This document shows positions 37,043 through 51,729 of a stretch of 64,000 bases of DNA, piece after piece (the stretch's first letter is position 1; each line of letters begins with the position of its first letter). The stretch comes from Arenimonas terrae (lineage in GTDB: Bacteria > Pseudomonadota > Gammaproteobacteria > Xanthomonadales > Xanthomonadaceae). Below the pieces are notes generated by a model. It was not told the DNA's origin. It saw only the letters and a list, made by a program, of their open reading frames with translations, and searched no databases. A program made the position numbers and the translations under genes. The stretch spans positions 495,743 through 559,742 of the forward strand of contig NZ_SMDR01000002.1 in NCBI RefSeq assembly GCF_006265115.1, in the 5' to 3' direction.

Positions 37043-37461
37043 CGGCGGGCCTCCCCGGCGGCGGGCGCGACGGACTGCGCGGGGCGGCCTTCGGCCGACC
37101 AGCGGTTCCAGCTGCCCTCGATCTGGCGTACCTCGAAACCTTCCTTCACCAGCAACGCCTCGGCGATGCCGGCGCGGCGGCCGCTCTTGCAGTAGACCAG
37201 CACCCATCGGTCGCGATCGAGCTCGGACAGGCGGCCCGCCAGCTCGTCGTGCGGGATCAGCACGGCGCCCGGCACGTGGCCGGCGTCGTATTCGGCCTGG
37301 CTGCGCACGTCCAGGATCAGGGGCGCGTCGGCACGGGCCGACAGCTCGGCGACCGCAGCCGGCGACACCGCCGGCTTGCCGGCCAGGGCCAGGCCCGGCA
37401 GGGCGATCGCGGCGGACAGGACGCAGCGGACAAGGACGGGGGCGTACGGGCGACGGCGCAT
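37039..37461 (-). CDS. Secreted rhodanese-domain protein
   Basis: The 140-residue protein (ATG at 37461) has an N-terminal signal peptide (R-C-V-L-S-A-A-I-A-L-P-G-L-A-L-A) and one rhodanese domain with the active cysteine in V-Y-C-K-S-G-R-R-A. Typical rhodaneses transfer sulfane sulfur; exported ones are of unknown substrate. The domain holds I-L-D-V-R-S-x-x-E-Y-D-A-G-H-V-P-G-A, a canonical set. A longer frame upstream is less likely because it would add a charged leader before the signal peptide. Confidence 0.85.
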   Translation of the reverse strand: MRRRPYAPVLVRCVLSAAIALPGLALAGKPAVSPAAVAELSARADAPLILDVRSQAEYDAGHVPGAVLIPHDELAGRLSELDRDRWVLVYCKSGRRAGIAEALLVKEGFEVRQIEGSWNRWSAEGRPAQSVAPAAGEARR

Positions 37462-37532
37462 GGCGCGTTCTCGATGCGGTGCGGGGGCGGACCCGAAGGA
37501 TAAGCCCCGGGTCGCCGTCCCGCCAACCGCGC

Positions 37533-39962
37533 TCAATCGCGCGGGAACAGCGCCTCGATCTCCGACGCTGCCACCGGCCGGCCGAAGTGGTAACCCTGCA
37601 GCTCGTCGGCGCCGATCTCGCGCAGGAAGGACGCCTGCGCCTCGGTCTCGACGCCCTCGGCGGCGACCACCATGCGCAGCTGGTGGCCCATCGCGATGAT
37701 GGTGCGGGCGATGGCCGCGTCGTCGGCGTTGTCGGGCAGGTCGCGGACGAAGCTGCGGTCGATCTTGAGCTTGTCCAGCGAGAACTGCTTGAGGTAGGCC
37801 AGGCTGGAATAGCCGGTGCCGAAATCGTCCAGCGACAGCGACACGCCCAGGGTCTTGAGTTCGGCCAGGCGCCCCTGCACGCGCTCGACGTTTTCCATCA
37901 GCGAACTTTCGGTCAGCTCGATCTCCAGCATGCCGGGCGGCACCGCATGCCGCGCCAGCGCGTCGCGCACCATGCCCACCATGTCGGGGCGCTGCAGCTG
38001 CTGGGCCGAGACGTTGACCGCGACCGTGAAGCCGCTGCGGCCCTGGTCGACCCAGGCGCGCAGCTGCCGGCAGGCCTCGTTCATCACCCAGCTGCCGACT
38101 TCGGGCATCAGGCCCAGGGCCTCGGCGATCGGGATGAAGCGGCCGGGCGGCACCGGACCCAGCTCCGGACTGTGCCAGCGCACCAACGCCTCGAAGCCCG
38201 TGATGCGGCGATCAGCCGCGCGCAGCTGGGGCTGGTAGTGCAGGCTCAACTCGTTGCGGGCGATGGCGTCGCGCAGGCGGGCGCCAAGCACCAGCCGGTC
38301 TTCCAGCTCCTGCATCTGGGCCGCGGAGAATTCGCAGGCCACGTCGCGGCCCTGGCGCTTGGAGCGGGTCATCGCCGCTTCGGCGCGGCGCAGCAGCTCC
38401 ATGCCGCTCTCGCCGTGTTCGGGCGAACGGCTGATGCCTATGCTGGCGGTCAGGTAGAGGCGGTAGCCATCGCCTTCGATCGGCTTGGCCAGCGCCGTGC
38501 GTATGCTGTCGGCGAGTTCGGCGGCGCGCTTCGCGTCGGCGCCCGGCGCGATCGCCACGAACTCGTCGCCGGCGAAGCGCGCCAGGAAAGCGGGCCCACC
38601 CAGCACCGCGCTCAGTCGTTCGGCGGCGATGCGCAGCGCCTCGTCACCGATCAGGTGGCCCATGGATTCGTTGATGGCGTGGAAATGGTCGATGTCGATG
38701 TAGAACAGCGACACCACGGCGCCCTCGCGATCGAGCGCTAGGGCCAGCGCGGCCTCCAGGATCGGGAACCGGGGTAGGCCAGTGACGGCGTCGTGGTTGG
38801 CGGCGAAGGCCAGCTCGGCCTCGACCTGGCGGCGTTCGGTCAGGTCGTTGAGCACGCCCACGTAGTGGGTCACGCGCCCCCGGTCATCGCGCACCGGCGA
38901 CACGAACAGGTGGTTCCAGAACAGGCTGCCGTCCTTGCGCTGGTTGCTCAGGATGACGTTGCAGTCGGTCTGCTGGCGCAGCGCCTCGCGCAGCACGTCC
39001 AGCTCCGGCTGCGCGCGCAGCGGGCCCTGCAGGAAACGGCAGTTCCGGCCCACCACTTCCTGCGCCGAATAACCGGTCATGCTCTCGAAAGCGGGGTTGA
39101 CGTAGATCAGCGGCAGGTCCGGTGCATTGGCGTCGGTGATCGCCACGCCGTTGATGCTCGACTCCACCGCGCGCTCGAGCAGCTGCAGGCGTTCGCGCGC
39201 CTCGCGCTCGGCGGTGACGTCCTTGGCGATGACCATCCGGCACTCGCGCCCGTCGAGCACCAGGTTGTGGCTTGATATCTCCACCCACAGCCGGCTTCCG
39301 TCCTTGCGGATGTGCGGCCAGATCCCGGCCGGCCCGGTGGCGCCCTCGCGACCGGCCATGAAGTCCTTGAGCCGTTCGCCCTCCTGCGGCTCGCGGATGT
39401 CGAATACCGACATCGACAGCAGCTCGTCGCGCGAGTAGCCGTAGTTTGCCACCATCGCGTCGTTGACCGCGACGAAGCGCATCGTCTCGCGGTCGTAGGC
39501 CCAGGTCGGGTAGGGGCTGAGCCGGAACAGCTGCTGGTAGCGCTGCTTGCTGTCCTCGACTTCGGCGATCTGGCGGCCGCGCTCGGCGGCGTAGCGCAGC
39601 GACCGGGCCAGCTTCTCGGCGTCGATCGCGCCCTTGACCAGGTAGTCGGACGCCCCTGCCGCCAGGGCCTCGCGGTCCACGTCGGGATTGCCCTGGCCGG
39701 TTAGCATGATCACCGGCCGGTGCCGACCGCCCTCGGCCACCGCCTGCCGCACCAGCTCCATGCCGTTGTCCGGGCCCAGCTGGTAGTCGACCATGTACAC
39801 GTCGTGCCGGTCGGCGCGCAGCGCCTCGATGCCCTCGCGCAGCGTGCCCACCCACGCCAGTTCGAACCGCTCCTGCGCATGGTCCGCCAGCAGGTCGCGC
39901 AGGATCAGGAAATCCTCTTCGTCGTCGTCCACCACCAGGACACGCAGCGGCGCCTTGCTCAC
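37533..39962 (-). CDS. REC-PAS-PAS-GGDEF-EAL c-di-GMP signalling protein
   Basis: The gene starts at a GTG (39962) that overlaps the stop of the receiver gene (GTGA), giving 809 residues. Order: receiver domain with phospho-acceptor D59 (~5-125), two PAS domains (~140-260, 262-385), GGDEF (~390-545) and EAL (~555-805). The GGDEF site reads R-F-A-G-D-E-F, with Ala for the first Gly, so cyclase activity is uncertain. The EAL domain is complete: F-E-A-L-V-R-W, E-S-S-L, D-D-F-G-T-G-Y-S-S-L and K-I-D-R-S-F-V, so it likely degrades c-di-GMP. The receiver could take a phosphoryl group from the neighbouring giant kinase. Confidence 0.88.
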   Translation of the reverse strand: MSKAPLRVLVVDDDEEDFLILRDLLADHAQERFELAWVGTLREGIEALRADRHDVYMVDYQLGPDNGMELVRQAVAEGGRHRPVIMLTGQGNPDVDREALAAGASDYLVKGAIDAEKLARSLRYAAERGRQIAEVEDSKQRYQQLFRLSPYPTWAYDRETMRFVAVNDAMVANYGYSRDELLSMSVFDIREPQEGERLKDFMAGREGATGPAGIWPHIRKDGSRLWVEISSHNLVLDGRECRMVIAKDVTAEREARERLQLLERAVESSINGVAITDANAPDLPLIYVNPAFESMTGYSAQEVVGRNCRFLQGPLRAQPELDVLREALRQQTDCNVILSNQRKDGSLFWNHLFVSPVRDDRGRVTHYVGVLNDLTERRQVEAELAFAANHDAVTGLPRFPILEAALALALDREGAVVSLFYIDIDHFHAINESMGHLIGDEALRIAAERLSAVLGGPAFLARFAGDEFVAIAPGADAKRAAELADSIRTALAKPIEGDGYRLYLTASIGISRSPEHGESGMELLRRAEAAMTRSKRQGRDVACEFSAAQMQELEDRLVLGARLRDAIARNELSLHYQPQLRAADRRITGFEALVRWHSPELGPVPPGRFIPIAEALGLMPEVGSWVMNEACRQLRAWVDQGRSGFTVAVNVSAQQLQRPDMVGMVRDALARHAVPPGMLEIELTESSLMENVERVQGRLAELKTLGVSLSLDDFGTGYSSLAYLKQFSLDKLKIDRSFVRDLPDNADDAAIARTIIAMGHQLRMVVAAEGVETEAQASFLREIGADELQGYHFGRPVAASEIEALFPRD

Positions 39963-40426
39963 TCGCGCCCCCTGCCCGGCTCGGCCGGAAGGTCGACGAT
40001 CTGCAGCCAGTACCGGCCCAGCGCCTGCACCACGTCGATCAGCGCGCCGAAGCTGACCGGCTTGGTGATGAAGGAGTTGGCGCCGTCGCGGTAGCTGGCG
40101 CTGACGTCCTCTTCGGCCTTCGAGGTGGTCAGGATCACCACCGGGATCTGGCGCAGCTCCGGATCGGCCTTGAGTTCGCGCAGGGCCTCGCGGCCATCCT
40201 TGCGGGGCATGTTGAGGTCGAGCAGGATCAGGCCGGGCATCGGGTAGCGGGCCTCGTCGGCATAGGCGCCCCGCCGGTGCAGGTAGTCCATCAGTTCCTC
40301 GCCATCGGCGACGAAATGCAGCGGGTTGCCCAGCCGGCACTCGGCGAAGGCCTCCCGGGTCATCAGGCGATCGTCGGGATCGTCCTCGGCCATCAGGATG
40401 GTGATCGGCTGGCGGGGCGTGGTCAT
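39959..40426 (-). CDS. Rcp1-type single-domain response regulator
   Basis: The 155-residue protein is a stand-alone receiver with D70 in L-I-L-L-D-L-N-M-P-R-K-D-G and acidic pocket E14-D15-D16; Lys near 122 is in S-F-I-T-K-P-V. The Y-P-M-P-G-L-I-L-L-D-L-N-M-P pattern is that of Rcp1-type regulators, which are partners of bacteriophytochrome-like or PAS/GAF histidine kinases. It lies between the giant kinase gene (55 nt) and the REC-GGDEF-EAL gene (4-nt overlap), making a three-gene signalling unit. It likely acts as phosphate relay or sink. Confidence 0.9.
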   Translation of the reverse strand: MTTPRQPITILMAEDDPDDRLMTREAFAECRLGNPLHFVADGEELMDYLHRRGAYADEARYPMPGLILLDLNMPRKDGREALRELKADPELRQIPVVILTTSKAEEDVSASYRDGANSFITKPVSFGALIDVVQALGRYWLQIVDLPAEPGRGRE

Positions 40427-40481
40427 GGCGCGCAGCGGATTCCCGGGGCCGGCACGGACGGATGTGGGACGGTGGCCTGGT

Positions 40482-46244
<5,763 letters not shown>

Positions 46245-46339
46245 GGCCTGGCGACGCAGCCCTCCCGTGAGCCAGTCGCTATAGAACCGCAATTCCCGCC
46301 CCGGCGCCATCGGGCAGACCGCGCCGTGCTTCACAGTCC

Positions 46340-46415
46340 TGGTGCCGACACCCGGATTCGAACTGGGGACCTACCGCTTACAAGGCGGTTGCTCTACCAA
46401 CTGAGCTATGCCGGC
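46340..46415 (-). tRNA. thrT: tRNA-Thr(UGU)
   Basis: The minus strand reads a 76-nt cloverleaf beginning GCCGGCA, with D-loop AGCTCAGTTGGTAGAGC, anticodon loop CTTGTAA with anticodon TGT, and T-arm AGTTCGAATCC. The acceptor closes with TGTCGGC, discriminator A, and an encoded CCA. It lies 30 nt downstream of the SPOR gene and about 95 nt upstream of the kinase gene start. Confidence 0.95.
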
Positions 46416-46445
46416 ATCGGCGGCGATTCTAGCCGCGAAGACGGC

Positions 46446-47102
46446 TCAGGTGCAGTCGACCGGGCGTTCCTCGAGCTCGGTGCGGCCCGGCAGCAGGGCG
46501 CGCCAGTCGAAGCCGCGCTCCGCCGCGAGGTCGATCCACCACTGCGCGGCGTCTTCGGTACGCGGCTCGAGCACGGCCTGGAAGCCCTGCGCCATCAGTT
46601 CGTCGCGGCGCTTCTCGGCATTGCCCAGGTCGCGGAACAGGCCCAGCGAGACGGTGTTCTCCTGCGCGCCAGCGGTGACCACGTAGTAGTCGCGCACGCC
46701 GCGCGCGGCGAGCTGGCGCGCGGTGGCCAGCGCGGCCTCGCGGCTGCCGGCGGCCGGCAGGTAAACGCGGTAGCCGCGCAGTTCGGTCGCGGGCACTTCG
46801 CGGAACTGGATGCGGCCCACGTGCGGCGTCATCGCGTTCATCGCCGCGCGCAGGTCGGCCGGCGTCGCGAACGGGCCCAGGCTCAGGCAGACCGGCGCGT
46901 CCGCCACCGGCACCGGCACCGCGCCGACTTCGGCGTCGTCGGGTGCGGGCGGCGCTTCGGCCTCGCCCAGCAGCACCAGGCTGCCGGTGCCGGCTTCGAC
47001 CGCGGGCGGCGGCGGCGGTGCCGGGTCACGGCGCAGCGACCACCACAGGCCGACGCCGAGATTGAGGCAGACCAACAGCACCACCAGGCTACGCAGGATC
47101 AT
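46446..47102 (-). CDS. SPOR-domain envelope protein
   Basis: The 218-residue protein has a signal anchor at the N-terminus (L-V-V-L-L-V-C-L-N-L-G-V-G-L-W-W), a Pro/Ala linker and a SPOR-like domain (~70-160, with C-L-S-L-G-P-F and Y-R-V-Y-L-P-A). A further C-terminal region (~165-218) with Trp residues follows. SPOR domains bind denuded peptidoglycan at the septum. The ATG overlaps the coaX stop (ATGA), so it is last in the fakAB-plsY-birA-coaX run. Confidence 0.82.
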   Translation of the reverse strand: MILRSLVVLLVCLNLGVGLWWSLRRDPAPPPPPAVEAGTGSLVLLGEAEAPPAPDDAEVGAVPVPVADAPVCLSLGPFATPADLRAAMNAMTPHVGRIQFREVPATELRGYRVYLPAAGSREAALATARQLAARGVRDYYVVTAGAQENTVSLGLFRDLGNAEKRRDELMAQGFQAVLEPRTEDAAQWWIDLAAERGFDWRALLPGRTELEERPVDCT

Positions 47103-47851
47103 GGAGTCTCACTTGTGGAATGCGCCGCGTAGACCGCCAGGCCTTCGAGCACCAGCGACGGCGCCAGCTCGACCTCGAGCTCCAGGCCCTCGGCCAGGCG
47201 CGTGGCGCCGCCGCCGCTGAGCAGCAGCCGCGGCGCGCGGCCGAGCAGGCGCGTGGCCTGCCGGTGGGAGCGTTCGACCAGGCCGAGCGCGGCGCCCAGG
47301 CTGCCGCCGGCGAGCGCGTCGGCGGTGTCGGCGGCGAAGTCGCTGGCTTCGCCGCCGGCATAGGCCAGCGCGGGGAAGCGCGCCGCGAGTGCGGCGCGCA
47401 TGTGTTCGGGGCTGGGCGCGATGACGCCGCCGCGGTGCTGGCCGGCGCCGTCGAGCAGGTCCACCGTCAGCGCGCTGCCGGCGGAGACGATCAGCCAGGG
47501 GCCGTCGCCGCGCGCGTGCGCCGCCAGCAGCGCCAGGAAACGATCCACGCCCAGGCGCGCCGGTTCGGCGTAGGCGATGCGCACGCCCGCACATTCGGGC
47601 CGGGTGCGCGCGCGGATGGCCGGATGGCTGCGGCTGGCGATCGCTTCGGCCACGCCCGCCGTCAGTTCGGAGCCGGCCACCGAGGCCAGCCAGCAGCGGT
47701 CGCCGGCGCCGATGCCGGCCAGCCAGCGCTGCATCGAGGGCGCGAAGTCGGCGGCACCGTGCGCCCAGGCCTGCACTTCGCCCAGTCCCGTGTCGGGCCG
47801 CCAGGCCGCGACCTTCAGGCGCGAATTGCCGAGGTCCAGGAGCCAGATCAT
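47099..47851 (-). CDS. coaX: Type III pantothenate kinase
   Basis: CoaX phosphorylates pantothenate in the first step of CoA synthesis. The 250 residues start with W-L-L-D-L-G-N-S-R-L-K, the phosphate-binding motif of the type III ASKHA fold, and have G-V-D-R-F-L-A-L-L-A-A (~115-125), S-A-G-S-A-L-T-V-D-L-L and the later G-G-V-I-A-P-S. No CoaA is seen in the window. Start at 47851 overlaps birA stop by 4 nt. This birA-coaX pair is common in Proteobacteria. Confidence 0.93.
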   Translation of the reverse strand: MIWLLDLGNSRLKVAAWRPDTGLGEVQAWAHGAADFAPSMQRWLAGIGAGDRCWLASVAGSELTAGVAEAIASRSHPAIRARTRPECAGVRIAYAEPARLGVDRFLALLAAHARGDGPWLIVSAGSALTVDLLDGAGQHRGGVIAPSPEHMRAALAARFPALAYAGGEASDFAADTADALAGGSLGAALGLVERSHRQATRLLGRAPRLLLSGGGATRLAEGLELEVELAPSLVLEGLAVYAAHSTSETP

Positions 47852-48819
47852 GCGGCGCGCAGACTGGCTTCGCCGGCGTGGAAATGCCGGAGCTCGCCGC
47901 CTTCGGACGGCTCCAGGCGCAGCGCGCCGTCGGCGGCGATGCCGGCGGCCACGCCCTCGTGCACGCGGCCACCTTCGACCAGGCGCACGGCGCGGCCGCG
48001 CAGCAGGTCGTGGCGGTTCCAGGCGGCGACAAAGGGCGCCAGGCCCTCGCGTTCGAAGCGCGCCAGCATCGGCAGCAGCGCGTCGAGCAGGGCCACGCAC
48101 ACCGCGTGGCGCGAGGGCGGTCTCGCCGACAGCGCGGCGAGGTCGCACCAGGGCTGGTCGATGTCCTGCGCCGCCGACGGCGGCATCGCCACATTCAGGC
48201 CCAGCCCGACCACGACGCGCATCGGCCCGGCGGCATCGCCGCCGACTTCGACCAGGATGCCGCCGAGCTTGCGGCCGTCGGCCAGCAGGTCGTTCGGCCA
48301 CTTCAGCCCGACCTGCGGATAACCGGCCGCGTGCAGCGCCTCGGCGGCTGCGACTCCCACCGCCAGGCTCAGGCCCTGCAGCGCGGCGATACCGCCGTCG
48401 AAGCGGCGCGACAGGCTGAGGTAAACGTGCGCGGCCAGCGGCGACGTCCAGCCGCGGCCGCGGCGGCCGCGGCCGGCGGTCTGGCGTTCGGCGAACCAGG
48501 CGCGGGTGCCGTGCGCGGGCGCGGGCTCGCGCAGCGCCACGGCATTGGTGGAATCGGTTTCGAACAGCAGCTCGAGTCCGGCCAGCTCGGTGCGCGCGGC
48601 CGGCGACAGCGCCGCCGCGATCGCTTCGCCATCGAGCAGTTCCAGCGGCCGCGCCAGCGCATACCCCCGGCCCGGCTGGGCGTCCACTTCAACCCCGGCC
48701 GCGCGCAGCGATTCGATCCGCTTCCACACCGCGCTGCGGGTGAGGCCGAGCTCGCGCGCCAGTTCGGCGCCGGACGCCGGACCGCGGCAGAGCCTGGCCA
48801 GCAGCGCGCGGTCGCTCAT
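47848..48819 (-). CDS. birA: Bifunctional biotin ligase and repressor
   Basis: BirA attaches biotin to carboxylases and may repress biotin genes. The 323-residue protein has an N-terminal winged helix (~1-60, S-G-A-E-L-A-R-E-L-G-L-T-R-S-A-V-W-K-R-I), a catalytic domain with G-R-G-R-R-G-R-G-W (~115-123), K-W-P-N-D-L (~175-180) and a C-terminal SH3-like part. The intact HTH suggests it still regulates. ATG at 48819 overlaps the plsY stop. Confidence 0.94.
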   Translation of the reverse strand: MSDRALLARLCRGPASGAELARELGLTRSAVWKRIESLRAAGVEVDAQPGRGYALARPLELLDGEAIAAALSPAARTELAGLELLFETDSTNAVALREPAPAHGTRAWFAERQTAGRGRRGRGWTSPLAAHVYLSLSRRFDGGIAALQGLSLAVGVAAAEALHAAGYPQVGLKWPNDLLADGRKLGGILVEVGGDAAGPMRVVVGLGLNVAMPPSAAQDIDQPWCDLAALSARPPSRHAVCVALLDALLPMLARFEREGLAPFVAAWNRHDLLRGRAVRLVEGGRVHEGVAAGIAADGALRLEPSEGGELRHFHAGEASLRAA

Positions 48820-49436
48820 GCGGTGCCCCGGCGCAGGCGCCGCCACAGCCGCACGCGCTCGAAGCGGCTTTCGGTGCCGGCCCGCAGCCGCGCGACATTG
48901 CTGCGGTGGGTGAACAGGATGAACAGCGCGAAGACCAGGGCGAAGCCCAGCCGCAGCGGCGCGGCGCCGTCCAGCAGCGCCAGCGGCACCAGACTGGCGG
49001 CCGCCAGGATCGTCGACAGGCCGACATAGCCCCAGATCGTCAGCACCAGCGCCCAGACGCCGATCAGCACCAGCACCGCCACCGGCCACAGCATCAGCAA
49101 CGCACCGACCAGGGTGCCCGCGCCCTTGCCGCCGCGGAACCCGTGGAAAACCGGCCAGACATGGCCGAGCACCGCGGCGGCGGCGGCGGCCCAGGGCAGC
49201 CAGGCCAGGTCGCCGCCGTAGCGCTGCGCCAGGCCCACCGCCAGCGCGCCCTTGCCGACATCGACCAGCACCGTGCCGAGCGCGAACTTCCAGCCCTGGG
49301 TGCGCAGCGCATTGGTGCCGCCGGCGTTGCCGCTGCCGTGCTGGCGGATGTCGACGCCACGCAGCCGCCCCAGCAGCAGGCTGCCGGACAGCGAGCCGAG
49401 CAGGTAGGCGAGGACGATGAGGAGCGCCGCGGTCAT
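48816..49436 (-). CDS. plsY: Acyl-phosphate glycerol-3-phosphate acyltransferase
   Basis: PlsY transfers an acyl group from acyl-phosphate to glycerol-3-phosphate in the inner membrane, the first step of phospholipid synthesis. The 206 residues hold five hydrophobic helices and the family motifs G-S-G-N-A-G-G-T-N (~35-43), G-H-V-W-P-V-F-H-G-F-R-G-G-K-G-A-G-T (~92-109) and the late F-T-H-R-S-N-V-A-R. It is encoded directly downstream of a FakA-FakB fusion, which makes acyl-phosphate. The stop-start overlap with birA makes it part of the run. Confidence 0.95.
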   Translation of the reverse strand: MTAALLIVLAYLLGSLSGSLLLGRLRGVDIRQHGSGNAGGTNALRTQGWKFALGTVLVDVGKGALAVGLAQRYGGDLAWLPWAAAAAAVLGHVWPVFHGFRGGKGAGTLVGALLMLWPVAVLVLIGVWALVLTIWGYVGLSTILAAASLVPLALLDGAAPLRLGFALVFALFILFTHRSNVARLRAGTESRFERVRLWRRLRRGTA

Positions 49437-49467
49437 GCCGGCATTATGGGCCGTCCCCGCACGCCCG

Positions 49468-51282
49468 TCAGTCCGCGGGCTGCAGCGACACCACGAGGGT
49501 GCCGGGGCCGGCATGCGCGCCCACCGCCGGCCCGGTTTCCACCAGCCAGCTGTCGGCGAGATCCAGGCGCGCGCGCAGCGCCGCCAGCAGCGTTTCGCCG
49601 TCGGCCAGCGCATCGCAGTGGCCGACCATCAGGCGCCAGCGCGCGCCGCGGTCCACGCGCTTGGCGACATAGGCCGCGAACCGCTCCGGCACCCGCGACT
49701 TGCCGACCAGGCCGCCGGCCACGCCGAGCTTGCCGTCCGCCTTCACCTTGGCGATCGGCGTGAAGCCCAGCCATTCCACCACCGGCTTGGCCCAGGCCGG
49801 GATGCGGCCGCCGCGTACGGCGTGGCTGATGTCGCGCGCCGCCGCCCAGGTCGGCGTCAGCGGCTTGAGCCGCGCCAGCTCGGCGAGGATTTCGGGCGCA
49901 CCGGCGCCAGCCAGCGCCATTTCGCCGGCGCGGATCGCCAGCAGGCCCTCGCCGCAGGAGGCGTTGCCGGTGTCGAAGATGTGGGTGCGTGCGCCGTGGC
50001 CGCGCTGCGCGGCGGTTTCCGCCGACTGCAGCGTGCCCGACACCGAACGCGACAGCCCGACATAAACCAGTTCGCGGTGGTGCGAGAGCAGGAATTCGAA
50101 CTGCCGGCGGAAATCGCCCGGCGGCGGCTGGCTGGTGCGCGGCAGCACCAGTTCGGTGCGCAGCTTGCGGTAGAACTCGGCGGTGCTCAGGCCGACCTTG
50201 TCCAGGTAGTCCTGGTCGCCGAAGTTCACCCGCGCCGGCACCATGTGGATGTTCAGGCGCTGCTGCACGTCCTCGGGCAGGTCGGCGGCGCTGTCGGTGA
50301 TCACCGCCACGCCGACCGCGCCGGCGGCGGTGCGCGCCTGCGCGTGCATGTCGTCGGCCTTGCTGCCTTCGACGCGTCCGAAGCGCGCCGCGGTCTCGAA
50401 CATCTTCCGCGGGTCGGCAACGTGCGCATGCAGCCGCAGCCGCGTGCCGCTGCCGGCGATGACCACGCAGGACGCGCCGAGTTCGCCGACCGCCGCGCGC
50501 AGGCCGGCGCGGTCCAGGCCTTCGCCCACGACCAGGCACTCGCTGCACCAGCGGTGCTCGGGATCGGCGTCGCCCAGTTCGCCGTGCGCTTCGGCGGCTT
50601 CGACGTCGGCGGGCAGCTCGTCGGCGACGCCGACCGCATCGACGGCACCGGAATCGATGAATTCGCCGATGCCCTCGAGCAGGTCGACAAAACCCTGCGC
50701 GCCGGCATCGACCACGCCGGCCTTCGCCAGCACCGGCAGCTGGTTGGGCGTGTTCGCCAGCGCGCGGCGGCTGTGCTCGAGCCCGCGCCGGAACCACTCG
50801 CCGAGGTCGCCACTGCCGCCGCGCTGCTCCAGCGCGTCGGCGAAGGCGGCGATGACGCTCAGGATGGTGCCCTCGCGCGGTTCCGACAGCGCCAGGCGCG
50901 CGGACTCGGCGCCGGCCCGCACCGCTCGCGCCAATGCTTCGGGCTCGAGCGCGCGCACCGGGCCGACGGCCTCGGCCACGCCGGTGAGGAACTGCGCCAG
51001 GATCGCGCCGGAATTGCCGCGCGCACCGTCCACGGCGTCTTCGCCGACCCTGCGCAGCAGGTCGCCCGCGCCCTGGGTGCGGCAGCTCAAGGCTCCGGCG
51101 AGCACGCCGCCGAGGGTGAAGGCGAGGTTGCTGCCGGTGTCGCCATCCGGCACCGGGAAGACGTTGATCTTGTTGAGCGTCTCGCGCTGGGCGATCACCC
51201 GGCGGGCGCCGGCGATCAGTGCCCGGCGCAGGGCGGGGCCCCGGATCAGCGGACGCGGCAGTTCGAGGAAGGCGGCATTCAT
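49468..51282 (-). CDS. Fused DAK2-DegV protein (fatty acid kinase FakA-FakB fusion)
   Basis: The 604-residue protein joins a DAK2/FakA-like domain (~20-320) to a DegV/FakB-like domain (~325-600). The first shows N-V-F-P-V-P-D-G-D-T-G-S-N (~41-53), R-G-N-S-G-A-I and the C-terminal DAK2-associated region. The second shows the fatty-acid-binding start V-I-T-D-S-A-A-D-L-P (~327-336), a G-L-S-x-S-V-S-G-T segment and I-F-D-T-G-N-A-S-C-G-E-G. In Firmicutes the separate FakA kinase and FakB binding protein phosphorylate exogenous fatty acids for PlsX/PlsY. Here both are one chain. The ATG at 51282 is chosen. The gene is 31 nt upstream of plsY, in the same operon. Confidence 0.88.
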   Translation of the reverse strand: MNAAFLELPRPLIRGPALRRALIAGARRVIAQRETLNKINVFPVPDGDTGSNLAFTLGGVLAGALSCRTQGAGDLLRRVGEDAVDGARGNSGAILAQFLTGVAEAVGPVRALEPEALARAVRAGAESARLALSEPREGTILSVIAAFADALEQRGGSGDLGEWFRRGLEHSRRALANTPNQLPVLAKAGVVDAGAQGFVDLLEGIGEFIDSGAVDAVGVADELPADVEAAEAHGELGDADPEHRWCSECLVVGEGLDRAGLRAAVGELGASCVVIAGSGTRLRLHAHVADPRKMFETAARFGRVEGSKADDMHAQARTAAGAVGVAVITDSAADLPEDVQQRLNIHMVPARVNFGDQDYLDKVGLSTAEFYRKLRTELVLPRTSQPPPGDFRRQFEFLLSHHRELVYVGLSRSVSGTLQSAETAAQRGHGARTHIFDTGNASCGEGLLAIRAGEMALAGAGAPEILAELARLKPLTPTWAAARDISHAVRGGRIPAWAKPVVEWLGFTPIAKVKADGKLGVAGGLVGKSRVPERFAAYVAKRVDRGARWRLMVGHCDALADGETLLAALRARLDLADSWLVETGPAVGAHAGPGTLVVSLQPAD

Positions 51283-51440
51283 GGGCTGCCGGAGTCTGCC
51301 GCAAGCGCCGCTCGCGGCGCCATGCTGCAACGCCGCAAGCCCGGCCCGGGCGAGCCTCCGGGAACCGGTATAGAATCCGGCTGCAACCTTTGGGCGCCCG
51401 CCGGCATCCCAATGGGCACTCCCGATCGCAGGTGACGACC

Positions 51441-51689
51441 ATGATCCGCCCGCTGCTCGTTCTCAGCCTTTCCCTGCTCGCCGCGAATGCGCTCGCCGCC
51501 GAGGCCGTCGAGGCCGATCCCGAGACTTCCGGCTGCCCCAAGACCGAAGCCGCCGCCGGCAAGGAACCCACCACCGACGGCAAGGCGCCGCCGGCCCGTC
51601 CGGGCACCACCGCTCCCGTCCGCCCGCGCACCGGCACCGTGCGCGGCACTCCGCGCTGGCACAGCCTGCTGCCGGGCATGTTCCGCTAA
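51441..51689 (+). CDS. Small secreted Pro/Thr-rich protein
   Basis: The 82-residue protein has a signal peptide (V-L-S-L-S-L-L-A-A-N-A-L-A, cleavage near 19) and a mature part rich in Pro, Thr, Ala and Lys with one Cys. I see no domain. A -10-like TAGAAT at 51371-51376 lies upstream. Hypothetical; the reading frame has normal codon use and a plausible ribosome site, and no better frame competes. Confidence 0.5.
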   Translation: MIRPLLVLSLSLLAANALAAEAVEADPETSGCPKTEAAAGKEPTTDGKAPPARPGTTAPVRPRTGTVRGTPRWHSLLPGMFR

Positions 51690-51729
51690 GCCGCTTGCCT
51701 GACGGCCGCACCGCCCGCACCCTGCGGGC

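Noticed and set aside
37462-37536. An N-terminal extension of the rhodanese gene
   Set aside because: It adds a 25-residue charged leader that does not look like a signal sequence; the shorter start gives a clean signal peptide.
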